This document shows positions 34,143-43,428 of a DNA stretch of 64,000 nt, piece by piece. The DNA comes from CAZHCA01 sp964530825. GTDB lineage: Bacteria; Bacteroidota; Bacteroidia; Chitinophagales; Saprospiraceae. The DNA lies in the NCBI GenBank assembly GCA_964530825.1, contig CAZHCA010000002.1:124001-188000 (forward strand), in the 5' to 3' direction. Both the position numbers and the translations under genes were made by a program. Position 1 is the first letter of the stretch, and each line of letters opens with the position of its first letter. A model generated the notes under the pieces. It was not told the DNA's origin. It saw only the letters and a program-made list of their open reading frames with translations, and ran no database searches.

Positions 34143-35294
34143 ATGAATATTTCCTTTCGCATTGCCAGATTATTCGGGATTCCAGTGCAAGTGCACTGGA
34201 CGTTTATTCTGGTGATCGCCTGGATATTCTACCTGCAGTATTCCCAAGGTTGGGATTGGTCAACAACATTGTGGTGGACCGGCATGGTCATTGCCTTATT
34301 TACGTGCGTGGTGATGCACGAGTTCGGTCATGCCCTTACGGCAAGACGCTTTGGTGTTAATACCCGTGACATCATCCTCTCGCCGATCGGGGGTATCGCT
34401 CGGTTGGATAAACTTCCGGAAAAGCCCGTACAGGAATTTCTGGTCGCTATTGCCGGTCCCCTGGTCAATATCAGCCTGGTCATTCTACTGCTACCCTACT
34501 TGTGGTGGGTAGGTGAGGATGTACGCACGCAATTGTTCGCTTTAGTTCTTGATCCGGAAGGCAATTTCTTTCAAGACCAGGTACAGCCGCTTGATTATTT
34601 TGTTTTTATCCTGTTATTGATCAACCTCACCTTGGCCGTTTTCAATTTACTTCCGGCTTTCCCAATGGATGGCGGGCGAATTCTCCGCTCCCTGCTTTCG
34701 ATTCGAATGACACGCGTACGCGCCACTCAAATTGCGGCCTACATCGGGCAAGGGTTTGCAATTATATTGCTGGTCGCCAGTTTTTTCAGCGGCAATCTGT
34801 TTCAGGCCTTCATTGCAATCTTCATCTTCTCTACCGCCCTGAACGAATATCGCATGGTTAAATTTGAGGATCGACTGGAAGCGCATAAGGTGGGCGATGT
34901 ATTTCGATCTACTTTCACCCGTTTTCAACCGAACTGCCGAATCGAACAGGTGCTGGAGGTTTACAAATTAGGGGTTGAAAAAAATTTCCTGATCTTTCAC
35001 GAGGGAACCGATCAACTGGCAGGCTTACTGCCCGAACAGCGCATCATCGATGCCTACAAGAAGAAAGACTTCGGAGCACCGGTAGCTGCTTACCAGCGCC
35101 TCGATTTCAAGGTCCTGCATCGCGATCAGTCCCTTAAATACGCTTATGATTTATTTGGTGAGCCCGCCTCCAGTGTGTTGCCGGTAGTGGACAGGGGCGA
35201 GGTAATCGGTCTGCTCGATGTACCCATCCTAAATCGCTTTTTCCAGCAAAACTACAAAGGTGGCCGCCGGCAAAAAACAGCGGTGCCGTCTTGA
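34143..35294 (+). CDS. Site-2 protease (M50) family with CBS-like C terminus
   Basis: Integral membrane zinc protease. The zinc site HEFGHALTARR is at about residues 60-70 and the third ligand motif NLLPAFPMDGGR at about 172-183. About six membrane segments fill residues 10-235. The rest (about 240-370) looks like a pair of CBS-type domains, as in SpoIVFB-like M50 proteins. The ATG at 34143 is preferred to the TTG six bases earlier. The natural substrate, perhaps an anti-sigma factor or signal peptide remnant, is unknown. It converges with the DtxR gene. Confidence 0.9.
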   Translation: MNISFRIARLFGIPVQVHWTFILVIAWIFYLQYSQGWDWSTTLWWTGMVIALFTCVVMHEFGHALTARRFGVNTRDIILSPIGGIARLDKLPEKPVQEFLVAIAGPLVNISLVILLLPYLWWVGEDVRTQLFALVLDPEGNFFQDQVQPLDYFVFILLLINLTLAVFNLLPAFPMDGGRILRSLLSIRMTRVRATQIAAYIGQGFAIILLVASFFSGNLFQAFIAIFIFSTALNEYRMVKFEDRLEAHKVGDVFRSTFTRFQPNCRIEQVLEVYKLGVEKNFLIFHEGTDQLAGLLPEQRIIDAYKKKDFGAPVAAYQRLDFKVLHRDQSLKYAYDLFGEPASSVLPVVDRGEVIGLLDVPILNRFFQQNYKGGRRQKTAVPS

Positions 35295-35300
35295 AGGGGA

Positions 35301-35978
35301 TTACTCTGCCCCCGGATGTTGAATAAATAAATTCTGACTGACCTTCTTCGATAGGTTATGCTCGTGCGTGTTATCGATCGAAACCTGCATGGATTCGTCG
35401 TAGGGATGTTTTTCCAAGATGTGGATAGTCGACCCTAAACTAAGATTGAGCTGATCCAGGTATTTGAGAAAAACAGGAGCGGTATCTTGTACACCCACTA
35501 CTTTTCCGGTTTGCCCCGGCGACATTTCTGCCAATAGGATCTGTTTGCGCACGGCGAATTTACCGTCGGCGTCGGGAATTGGGTCGCCATGAGGATCAAA
35601 CTTTGGATTGGATAAATAGCTATCCAGGCGCTCGACCAGCTTGGGCGATCTAATGTGCTCGAGTTGCTCGGCTACTTCGTGTACTTCATCCCAGGAAAAA
35701 TCCAGCTTTTCGACTAAAAATACCTCCCAGAGCCGGTGTTTTCGGATCAGCAGGGTCGCTACCCGGTGCCCCTCTCCGGTGAGGGTGACTCCGCGATATT
35801 TTTCATAGTGAATAAGGTCTTTCTCGGCCAGGCGTTTAAGCATATCAGTGACCGAAGCCGCGCTAGTATCCAACATCTGGGCAATAGCATTAGTGTTTGC
35901 GGTGGCACCGGTTTTTTCCGAAATCTTAAAAATCGCTTTGAGGTAATTCTCCTCCGTCTGGGAAATATATTCTTTCAT
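35301..35978 (-). CDS. DtxR/MntR-family metal-dependent regulator
   Basis: Fe/Mn-sensing repressor. From the ATG at 35978 it has 225 residues: a winged helix (about 1-65, SQTEENYLKAIFKISEKTG, TSAASVTDMLKRLAEKDLI), a dimerisation and metal-binding domain (about 66-140, EVFLVEKLDFSWDEVHEVAEQLEHI), and a C-terminal FeoA/SH3-like domain (about 150-220). Glu/His ligands typical of the family are visible in the VHEVAEQLEHI helix. No metal transporter is adjacent, so targets are unknown. A longer frame (to 36023) is less likely. Confidence 0.9.
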   Translation of the reverse strand: MKEYISQTEENYLKAIFKISEKTGATANTNAIAQMLDTSAASVTDMLKRLAEKDLIHYEKYRGVTLTGEGHRVATLLIRKHRLWEVFLVEKLDFSWDEVHEVAEQLEHIRSPKLVERLDSYLSNPKFDPHGDPIPDADGKFAVRKQILLAEMSPGQTGKVVGVQDTAPVFLKYLDQLNLSLGSTIHILEKHPYDESMQVSIDNTHEHNLSKKVSQNLFIQHPGAE

Positions 35979-36070
35979 GGTGATCAAATCTATGGGCTCC
36001 TGGATTCCAAAAGCCGATGGCAATCAACCGATAAGATAACCAATTACCCCGTTAGGGAAGTTCTTTCTAT

Positions 36071-36483
36071 TTACAAGATTTTGATGTGTCGCAACAAGAC
36101 CGGTTTATGCACCCGGCTTACGAGAATCACTTCATCATTAATGACCAGGGAATTATCTTCGATGTCGCGAATGTGCTCCCTATTAACAATAAATGACCGG
36201 TATACTTTTAAAAAACGGCGGTCGTTAGGTTTGCCGGCTACTTTTTTTAGCGTCCTGTGGATGACAAAAATATTTTCATGTGTGCGAATGCACACATAGT
36301 CGCCGATATTTTCGAAATAGGTGATGGAATGAAAGGGAATGCGTGTGTATTTGCCCTTTTCCTTAACGTAGATATCAGGTTCTGCACCCTTGTAAGGAAA
36401 GGCCTGCCGGTACCGGATGTAGTGGCAATCTTTTTTTCCACGGCCAATTTAAGGTTGGATTCCCCGATGGGTTTTAATAGCAT
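36071..36483 (-). pseudogene. Frameshifted, truncated LytTR response regulator
   Basis: The LytTR DNA-binding domain is readable in one frame from its stop at 36071 to about 36430: KEKGKYTRIPFHSITYFENI, GDYVCIRTHENIFVIHRTL, FLKVYRSFIVNREHI. Upstream, the last piece of a receiver domain (SIIDMLLKPIGESNLKLAV) is in another frame. The two join by a one-base shift at a run of seven T on the plus strand (36431-36437). The rest of the receiver, including the phospho-acceptor aspartate region, is not found upstream. So this is a remnant, unless an assembly error lies in the homopolymer; even then the receiver is missing. Confidence 0.75.
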
Positions 36484-36971
36484 ATCAATGATGCTTGGTC
36501 CAGGTTGGCGTGGGTTCCGTTGGGCTTTTCTGTTCTGTGTTTTCTGCTGTGTAAATGAGGCACGAGTGTAGCAGGTAATTCTCCCGTCTGACTTCCAGAA
36601 AATGTAGACAGGTAGGATACATACGTCGAGGGCAAAATAATCTGCTGACCGGGTGCTGAGGCAGCCGCCAGCATTTGTTATTGCTTCTAAATGGATTTCA
36701 GGTAGGAAGTTCAGGCTGAGGACTTCCTGTTTCATCAGATGAGTAAAGGCTTGAAAAAGTTAATAAAAGAAAATAGATGGAAGGCAGATAAGGCAAAAAA
36801 TTGGGAAGTAGGTTTGGTACCTAGTCCGCCAAACAATCTTCCTATTCCTAAAAACCGGAAAGTTCTTCCCACATCAATGGAAATCGAACCTTAAAATAGA
36901 AGACTTCTTAACTAGATAGAGTTTTTTTCGTGCTTTGGTGAAATTGGCGCGATAATCGTGGTTTTTTTCCG
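36484..36971. other. Gene-poor region, probably decayed
   Basis: No credible gene. Minus-strand frames of 66-102 codons show no domain or signal. It borders the LytTR remnant, so it may hold more decayed sequence. Confidence 0.5.
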
Positions 36972-37340
36972 CTAACCTGCCATATCCCAGAAGGATTTGG
37001 GTTGTCTTCTCAGGATCCGGATTTCGGCGTAGACTGATCGCAGCCCCACTAAACTCACAATTGGCGTGGTGACCGGTATCCAATCGAAAAAAGGAATGAT
37101 CAAAGCGGGTAAGGAGGAAATGCCCCAGGCAACTACCCAGGGCCAGGTTTTGTGCCATCTGATGCGATAGTCGCGCCACCATTGCAGCTCCATGGCGCTA
37201 CCCAACTGCCAAAGGACAATGGTCAGGGAAAGCAGCCAGTAGACCACTACCCATTCCTTCCAGACGAAAAACAGAAAAAATAAGAGGAAAAGGACCTGTA
37301 CCAGGCCGTCGAATATAATGCGTTGTTTGCTTACCGTCAT
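36972..37340 (-). CDS. Small membrane protein, unknown function
   Basis: A 122-residue protein with three to four membrane segments (about 12-27, 30-48, 65-84, 88-105), many Trp and a positive patch between them (WWRDYRIRWHKTWPW). No family recognised. It reads away from the divergent nitroreductase gene. Its hydrophobic pattern and normal start support it as a gene. Confidence 0.6.
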   Translation of the reverse strand: MTVSKQRIIFDGLVQVLFLLFFLFFVWKEWVVVYWLLSLTIVLWQLGSAMELQWWRDYRIRWHKTWPWVVAWGISSLPALIIPFFDWIPVTTPIVSLVGLRSVYAEIRILRRQPKSFWDMAG

Positions 37341-37458
37341 GAACCTGCTTAATGTTTGTTAGCTATAGCTATGGAAGCAACTTGGGTTCGATTTTCTATC
37401 TTCACACCAGTTTTCCAAACCACCTTGTTTTCAGTAAATATTGAAACAAATAAAACAC

Positions 37459-38034
37459 ATGAAAGTCGACACCATAAGCCAAATAATTCGAAATCGGCGC
37501 TCGGTTTTTCCCAATCTCTTTACCGGTACCAACATTGACCGGCAAATCATAGAATTGCTATTGGAAGACGCCAATTGGGCGCCCACGCATCGGCGCACCG
37601 AACCCTGGCGATTCATTGTCTTTCACCGGGAATCGGCGCGGCGTCGCCTGGGAGCATACCTGGGCAATTGGTACCGGGAAAATACTCCCGCCGAGCAGTT
37701 CTCCGAAATGAAATGGCGGAAAAATCGCGAGAAGCCATTGCAGTCGGCCTGTGTTATTGCCATTTGTATGCAACGCGACCCCGAGGAGCGGGTACCCGAA
37801 TGGGAGGAAATTGCCGCTGTCAGCTGTGCTGTGCAAAACTTATGGCTAAGTGCCTCGGCTCAAGGGTTGGGTGGCTATTGGAGTTCGCCCCGCGCAATGC
37901 TTGAAGCCGACGATTTTTTGGCCTTAGAGCCTGGCCAGCGTTGCCTGGGGATTTTTTATTTAGGCGTGCTCCAACCGGTCAATTTACCCGGCGATCGGGC
38001 AGACTGGCAAAACAAGGTGCGCTGGGCGGAATAA
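37459..38034 (+). CDS. Nitroreductase family protein
   Basis: FMN-dependent oxidoreductase fold: an N-terminal IIRNRRSVFPNLF, LLEDANWAPTHRRTEPWRFIVF (FMN-binding arginine and proline region), an insert, and a C-terminal WLSASAQGLGGYWSSPRAML followed by CLGIFYLGV. The ATG at 37459 gives about 191 residues, normal. Substrate not predictable from sequence. Divergent from the small membrane protein at 36972-37340. Confidence 0.88.
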   Translation: MKVDTISQIIRNRRSVFPNLFTGTNIDRQIIELLLEDANWAPTHRRTEPWRFIVFHRESARRRLGAYLGNWYRENTPAEQFSEMKWRKNREKPLQSACVIAICMQRDPEERVPEWEEIAAVSCAVQNLWLSASAQGLGGYWSSPRAMLEADDFLALEPGQRCLGIFYLGVLQPVNLPGDRADWQNKVRWAE

Positions 38035-38119
38035 TTTTACATATAGATTTCTATATATTTTCCAAACAGAGTAGCTAACTTTGTTCGGCTGGCAGGTCTG
38101 GCAGACATTTGATTTTTTG

Positions 38120-38150
38120 TTGGACAACCCGCAAAATTGCCTTAGCTTTG
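38120..38150 (+). promoter_or_regulatory. Promoter of the membrane pyrophosphatase gene
   Basis: TTG at 38120-38122, a 20-base spacer, and TAGCTTTG at 38143-38150, close to the Bacteroidota consensus. It places transcription start near 38157, 67 bases before the ATG. A second TAACTTTG box at 38076-38083 is upstream. Confidence 0.6.
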
Positions 38151-38223
38151 GCCGTCCTTTATGGGCAGAGAGGCAGCGACTTCAATACGATTAAAACCAA
38201 AATAACAAGCAAAGCGTACGATT

Positions 38224-40386
38224 ATGGGTCAGATGATCTCACTAGTAGTACCGGCCTTTGGCATCATCGCGTTGTTGTACACTTTTTGGCGATTCGCTTG
38301 GGTGAGTCGCCAGGAAATTGGTACGGAACGCATGGAGCGGATCGCAAAAAATATCGCCGACGGCGCTATCGCCTTCCTGCAGGCTGAATATAGGGTACTA
38401 GCCATTTTTGTTCTTTCCGTCGCCGTACTCCTGGCGGTTACAGCCGATCCGAATGATTCCTCCTGGCTGATTTCCCTCTCCTTCGTACTGGGGGCTATTT
38501 GTTCGGCACTGGCCGGATTCATTGGCATGCGCGTAGCTACCAAAGCGAATGTGCGTACGACTAATGCTGCACGCAGCGGGCTGGCCAAAGCCCTTGAAAT
38601 CGCCTTCGCAGGCGGCTCGGTGATGGGACTTGGTGTAGTAGGTCTGGGGGTACTGGGACTGAGTGTTCTCTTTTTATTCTACAGCAATCTGGGTTGGGAT
38701 ATCAACCGGATAATTACGGTAATTACCGGGTTTTCGTTCGGAGCTTCCTCCATCGCACTTTTTGCACGGGTGGGTGGCGGCATTTACACCAAAGCTGCCG
38801 ATGTGGGCGCCGACCTGGTAGGTAAAGTCGAAGCGGGCATCCCAGAAGATCACCCTCTGAATCCCGCCACTATCGCCGATAACGTTGGCGATAACGTTGG
38901 CGATGTAGCTGGAATGGGTGCTGACCTTTTCGAATCATACGTAGGATCCATCATTGGTACGATGGTACTGGGCGCTACTTTCATCGGTCTCCAGGGTTTC
39001 GAAGAAACCAACAGTATGAACGGTCTGAATGCGGTTATGCTGCCCTTGATCCTGGCTGGGGTGGGTATCCTGACCTCAATAATCGGTACTTTCTTTGTGC
39101 GGGTAAAAGAGGGTGGTAATCCTCAAAAAGCATTGAACACGGGCGAATTTGTGTCGGCCGGGATTATGCTGGTGGCTACCATCTTACTGGTTAACTTCTT
39201 TTTGCCGCCCAGCTGGACCGACGCTAATGGCTTCGAGTACTCCGGTCTGGGGGTGATACTGGCGGTAATTTTCGGTCTGGTGGCCGGTTTGGCCATTGGC
39301 CTCGTTACGGAGTTTTACACCGGTACCGGTACGCGTCCGGTTAAAAATATTGTAGACCAATCCCTGACGGGATCGGCTACCAACATCATTGCGGGTCTTG
39401 GAGTCGGCATGCAGTCGACGGCAGTCCCCATCATCATCCTGGCAGCAGCGATCATCGGGGCTTATCAATTTGCCGGTCTCTACGGTATTGCCATCGCTGC
39501 GGTCGGTATGCTTTCAAATACCGGTATCCAGTTGGCCGTTGATGCTTACGGACCTATTTCCGACAATGCCGGGGGTATCGCCGAGATGGCCGAGTTGCCA
39601 AAAGAAGTGCGCGAACGGACCGATGCTCTCGACGCGGTCGGGAATACCACAGCGGCCATCGGTAAAGGTTTTGCAATCGGTTCCGCAGCCCTCACGGCGT
39701 TGGCGCTTTTTGCCGCTTACATGACAGCAGCAGGTATCGTTACGATCGATATCGCCAAACCAGTGGTCATGGCCGGATTGTTGCTGGGGGGGATGCTTCC
39801 CTTCTTGTTTTCGTCCCTGGCTATGGGAGCAGTAGGGCGGGCGGCCATGTCTATGATACAGGAAGTACGCCGCCAGTTCGCGACTATCCCGGAGCTGACG
39901 GCGGCCCTGGAAGTCATGCGCAAAAATGGCGACACGCCCACCGAATCCTGGAGCGAAGAAGATCGCAATACTTTTCTGGCTGCCGATGGCAAAGCTGAGT
40001 TTAGCAAGACCGTAGAAATCTCTACGGCTGCTTCTATCCGGGAGATGATCCTGCCGGGCATTATCGCAGTAGTTTCACCAGTTGCCGTAGGCTTTCTGGG
40101 CGGAGCCGAAATGCTTGGCGGTTTGTTGGCAGGCGTTACGGTAGCGGGCGTACTGATGGCTATCTTCCAATCGAATGCCGGTGGCGCCTGGGATAATGCT
40201 AAAAAAATGTTCGAAAGTGGAGTAGATATCCAGGGGGAAACCTATTACAAAGGTTCCGACCCGCACAAAGCTGCAGTAGTAGGCGATACAGTGGGCGATC
40301 CGTTCAAGGATACTTCCGGTCCGTCGCTCAATATCCTGCTGAAACTGATGTCGGTGGTAGCACTGGTTATCGCACCACTCCTCTAA
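38224..40386 (+). CDS. hppA: Membrane-bound, K+-dependent ion-pumping pyrophosphatase
   Basis: Hydrolyses pyrophosphate and pumps H+ or Na+ across the membrane. The 720-residue protein has about 16 membrane segments. Catalytic motifs are DVGADLVGKVE, DNVGDNVGDVAGMGADLFESY, DNAGGIAEM and the C-terminal GDTVGDPFKDTSGPSLN. At the residue that separates the two classes it has Ala (GNTTAAIGKGF) rather than Lys, which marks the K+-dependent type; whether it moves Na+ or H+ cannot be told. Flanked by a consensus-like promoter and a strong terminator, so it is monocistronic. Confidence 0.95.
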   Translation: MGQMISLVVPAFGIIALLYTFWRFAWVSRQEIGTERMERIAKNIADGAIAFLQAEYRVLAIFVLSVAVLLAVTADPNDSSWLISLSFVLGAICSALAGFIGMRVATKANVRTTNAARSGLAKALEIAFAGGSVMGLGVVGLGVLGLSVLFLFYSNLGWDINRIITVITGFSFGASSIALFARVGGGIYTKAADVGADLVGKVEAGIPEDHPLNPATIADNVGDNVGDVAGMGADLFESYVGSIIGTMVLGATFIGLQGFEETNSMNGLNAVMLPLILAGVGILTSIIGTFFVRVKEGGNPQKALNTGEFVSAGIMLVATILLVNFFLPPSWTDANGFEYSGLGVILAVIFGLVAGLAIGLVTEFYTGTGTRPVKNIVDQSLTGSATNIIAGLGVGMQSTAVPIIILAAAIIGAYQFAGLYGIAIAAVGMLSNTGIQLAVDAYGPISDNAGGIAEMAELPKEVRERTDALDAVGNTTAAIGKGFAIGSAALTALALFAAYMTAAGIVTIDIAKPVVMAGLLLGGMLPFLFSSLAMGAVGRAAMSMIQEVRRQFATIPELTAALEVMRKNGDTPTESWSEEDRNTFLAADGKAEFSKTVEISTAASIREMILPGIIAVVSPVAVGFLGGAEMLGGLLAGVTVAGVLMAIFQSNAGGAWDNAKKMFESGVDIQGETYYKGSDPHKAAVVGDTVGDPFKDTSGPSLNILLKLMSVVALVIAPLL

Positions 40387-40415
40387 CCGGTATACGGTAT
40401 AAAGGTAAATCCAGT

Positions 40416-40454
40416 AAAATCCTCCCTTGAGCCTATTACGCAAGGGGGGATTTT
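40416..40454 (+). terminator. Terminator after hppA
   Basis: 14-bp inverted repeat with one wobble (AAAATCCTCCCTTG and CAAGGGGGGATTTT), an 11-base loop, then a T-rich end. Confidence 0.88.
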
Positions 40455-40822
40455 CTTTTGCCGGTAGAAAAGTCTGAAGAGCGTCAAAACCTGGCTTTGG
40501 AGCAAATCGCGATCAATCCTAGGCAACTGGCTAATTGTTAGAAGGTCGTTAAAGAAAGTAATCCAGGTAGGCCGTGTCGCAACATTTTTAATGGAAAATC
40601 GGTATTTTTATTATTCTCGGACTTAAGATCTGATCATTTTAGCCAATATTTTCGTTGGTCTTGCGTACAAAAAATAGCAGCAAAATGGTGCCTTTTCTAA
40701 AGGCGACTCGTTCCGACTGCTGATCCCCTGGTCCAACTTAAAAAATAATATCCATCATGTGGGAAAACATAAGTTTCCGCCGGGCTGCCGAGCATGATAC
40801 GGTTCCTAAAAAGCAGACATCC
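40455..40822. other. Intergenic region upstream of the C-terminal protease
   Basis: No gene with a standard start. A TATTTTCG at 40647-40654 could be a variant -7 box. A plus-strand open stretch of 27 codons before it has no ATG and no match, and is not called. Confidence 0.4.
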
Positions 40823-42919
40823 ATGAAATTCAGTCGACCACTACTATTTTCTATTGTCTTAATCACCTTTCTGGTCGCAGCTTTTTATCCGAAAGTCAAT
40901 AGTGAAGAACGCGAGGCGGTTATCATGAGTACGATTCTCCGTTTCGTCAAACAGTTGCATTTTCAACCTAAGAATATCGACGATGACTTTTCCGAGTCCT
41001 TTTTCCAACTCTACCTGGACCGGGTAGATGGCGGACGCCGCTTTCTGATTCAACCGGATGTCGATAAGCTTTCGACATATCAGACCCAGCTCGATGAGCA
41101 TGTCCTGACCGGGAAATACGACTTTTTCGACCGTACGGTAGAACTGATGGACCAAGGGCGCGAAAAGGCACAAGGGTTTTATCGCGAGATTCTATCCGAA
41201 CCTTTCGACTTTACGCGGGAAGAGTATTTCCAGGAAGATGGCGAAAAGCGGGAATACTGCGCCAATGATGCCGAGTTACGGGAGTATTGGCGCCAGTATC
41301 TAAAGTTTGAAACCATGCGCCGCCTGAACCGGAAGCTGGAAGAACAAGAGGAACTGGGCGAGGAGGGCGAAAAACAATCTTTCGAGGAACTGGAAAAGGA
41401 AGCCCGGGAGAGCGTTCTCGAATTGATGGATGATTGGTTCGAGCGCATTGAAAAAGTAAAGCGCAGCGCCCGTCTAGCTGGCTACCTAAATGCCCTGGTT
41501 AATGTTTTTGACCCCCACACCAACTACTACGAGCCGATCGAGAAAGAAAATTTTAACATTCGCTTCTCCGGACGCCTGGAAGGCATCGGTGCCCGCCTGC
41601 AGACGGAAGGGGAATACACTAAAGTAAATGATATCGTGGTGGGTGGTCCGGCCTGGAAAGAAGGCCATCTCAAAGAGAATGATATTATCATGAAAGTAGC
41701 CCAGGAAGACGAAGAAGCGTGGACCGATATCCAGGGAATGACGATCAACGAAGTGGTATCGCTCATCCGGGGTGATAAAGGGACTAAAGTGCGCCTGTGG
41801 GTGAAAAAGGTAGATGGAACAACAGAAGAAATCGTCATCACGCGCGACGTGGTCGTGATCGAAGAAGGATATGCCAAAAGCCTCATCCTGGACGGTGTCG
41901 AAGCCGGAGAAAAGATAGGCTATTTGTATTTGCCACGGTTTTATGCCGATTTCCAGAATCGAGACGGCCGGTTTTCGGCGAAGGATGTGGAAGAAGAGTT
42001 GGAAAAGCTTCAAGCCGAGAATGTGGATGGTGTCATCATCGATTTACGCAACAATGGAGGGGGCTCCTTGCGCGATGTGATCAAAATGACAGGGCTGTTC
42101 ATTGAAGAAGGTCCGGTCGTGCAGGTGAAGGCCCGCAATCGCCGTCCTGAGGTACTTTACGATGATGATCCCCGAGTCCAGTACGACGGCCCGCTAATCG
42201 TTATGGTCAACGAATTCAGTGCATCGGCCTCCGAAATTATGGCTGCAGCATTGCAGGACTACGAACGCGCCGTTATCGTGGGTAGCGGTGGGCCGACCTT
42301 CGGTAAAGGCACCGTACAACAATTCCATAACCTGGATCGCGGAGTGCCCGGCTACGAAGAGATCAAACCACTGGGTGAAATCAAGCTGACTACTCAGAAA
42401 TTTTACCGTATCGACGGAGGCTCCACCCAGAAGCGTGGGGTACAGCCCGATATTGTACTGCCCGACCGATATCAGTTTATCACTTTCGGCGAAAAAGACG
42501 AGGACTTTGCACTACCCTGGACGGAAATTGATCCGGTACCCCATCGGCAAAACGTGCGAAAAGTTTCCAGTCTCAACAGTCTTCGTAAAAAGAGTGAAAA
42601 ACGGGTGAGCAATGACGATACCTTTCAAAAAATCGTAGAAAACGCTCAACGGCTGAAAAATCAGCAGGAGCAGTCAGAAATTCCGCTCAGCCTCACCGCA
42701 TACCAAAACTTGTACGATGAGCGCGAAGCCGAAGCAAAAAACTACGATGACATCTTTGAGTCGGTGGTGAATCAGGGCGTCAAAAATTTAGAAGTAGACC
42801 TGCCCAGTATCCACGCCGATGAATCGCGAGAGGAGCGGAATGCGGAGTTTATCGAAGAGGTGTCAAAAGACATACACATTAAAGAAACCTTGCATATTAT
42901 GCACGATATGCTCAATTAA
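40823..42919 (+). CDS. Carboxy-terminal processing (tail-specific) protease
   Basis: Periplasmic serine protease of family S41 (Prc/CtpA). The about 698-residue protein has a membrane/signal segment (about 5-20), a long N-terminal helical domain, a PDZ domain (about 235-325, KVNDIVVGGPAWKEGHLKENDII) and the peptidase core with NEFSASASEIMAAAL (catalytic serine) and TFGKGTVQQF (catalytic lysine). The DLRNNGGGSL turn is present. A C-terminal charged region follows, as in E. coli Prc. The ATG at 40823 starts the signal peptide. Convergent with GNAT (stop codons overlap by 4). Confidence 0.93.
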   Translation: MKFSRPLLFSIVLITFLVAAFYPKVNSEEREAVIMSTILRFVKQLHFQPKNIDDDFSESFFQLYLDRVDGGRRFLIQPDVDKLSTYQTQLDEHVLTGKYDFFDRTVELMDQGREKAQGFYREILSEPFDFTREEYFQEDGEKREYCANDAELREYWRQYLKFETMRRLNRKLEEQEELGEEGEKQSFEELEKEARESVLELMDDWFERIEKVKRSARLAGYLNALVNVFDPHTNYYEPIEKENFNIRFSGRLEGIGARLQTEGEYTKVNDIVVGGPAWKEGHLKENDIIMKVAQEDEEAWTDIQGMTINEVVSLIRGDKGTKVRLWVKKVDGTTEEIVITRDVVVIEEGYAKSLILDGVEAGEKIGYLYLPRFYADFQNRDGRFSAKDVEEELEKLQAENVDGVIIDLRNNGGGSLRDVIKMTGLFIEEGPVVQVKARNRRPEVLYDDDPRVQYDGPLIVMVNEFSASASEIMAAALQDYERAVIVGSGGPTFGKGTVQQFHNLDRGVPGYEEIKPLGEIKLTTQKFYRIDGGSTQKRGVQPDIVLPDRYQFITFGEKDEDFALPWTEIDPVPHRQNVRKVSSLNSLRKKSEKRVSNDDTFQKIVENAQRLKNQQEQSEIPLSLTAYQNLYDEREAEAKNYDDIFESVVNQGVKNLEVDLPSIHADESREERNAEFIEEVSKDIHIKETLHIMHDMLN

Positions 42920-43428
42920 CCGACTTCTTTTACCCATCGGTTTAACGAATGCCGGCCCAGTAGGCTGAAATTTCCGGCTATACTTTGGAAGCCGGCATTT
43001 GTCAAGACCTTTTCAGAGGCTGTGTGTCCGGGTTGGGTATGTGCGATTATTTGCCGGACCAGCTGGCTTTCTTGCGCTCGCTTGACCAGGGCTTGCAATA
43101 ATAATTTAGCGTATCCTTGTCCGCGAAAAGGCGGAAATACTTCGTAGAACACTTCTACCCGCTGGTCCTCATCTGGTGGACCTTTATAGCCACCGATACC
43201 GATCATAAACTGTTGCTGGCAGTGGGCGGCAAAATGGGCCCACCAATCCGCTTCATCAGGGAAGTTGCTGATGCGTACCCCCATGCGCGGCAGGGTTTGA
43301 CCAAAGGTGGTCCATTCCTGCGGAATGGTTAAACCGAGGCAATCCGCCAGCGCTTCGCGCCCTTCTTTAAACGCCTGGTAGTGGGTTGGTGAGAAGGGAA
43401 ATAGTGTTAGTTGACCCTGCTTAATCAT
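42916..43428 (-). CDS. GNAT family N-acetyltransferase
   Basis: A 170-residue protein with the acetyl-CoA binding signature YEVFPPFRGQGYAKLLLQALV (RxxGxA) and the later AHTQPGHTASEKVLTNAGF. It is the ribosomal-protein or small-molecule type, acceptor unknown. Start overlaps the end of the methyltransferase by 8 bases, so it is translationally coupled as the last gene of the pab operon. Confidence 0.85.
   Translation of the reverse strand: MIKQGQLTLFPFSPTHYQAFKEGREALADCLGLTIPQEWTTFGQTLPRMGVRISNFPDEADWWAHFAAHCQQQFMIGIGGYKGPPDEDQRVEVFYEVFPPFRGQGYAKLLLQALVKRAQESQLVRQIIAHTQPGHTASEKVLTNAGFQSIAGNFSLLGRHSLNRWVKEVG

Noticed and set aside
36247..36735. 162-codon minus-strand frame as a complete gene
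   Set aside because: Only its middle carries LytTR-type receiver sequence; the ends are out of frame or meaningless. It was folded into the pseudogene.
36874..37182. 102-codon minus-strand frame
   Set aside because: Overlaps the membrane protein at 36972-37340 in another frame and has no hydrophobic or domain signal.
38109..38387. 92-codon plus-strand frame at the start of the pyrophosphatase
   Set aside because: Overlaps its promoter and first 55 codons in another frame; no signal.
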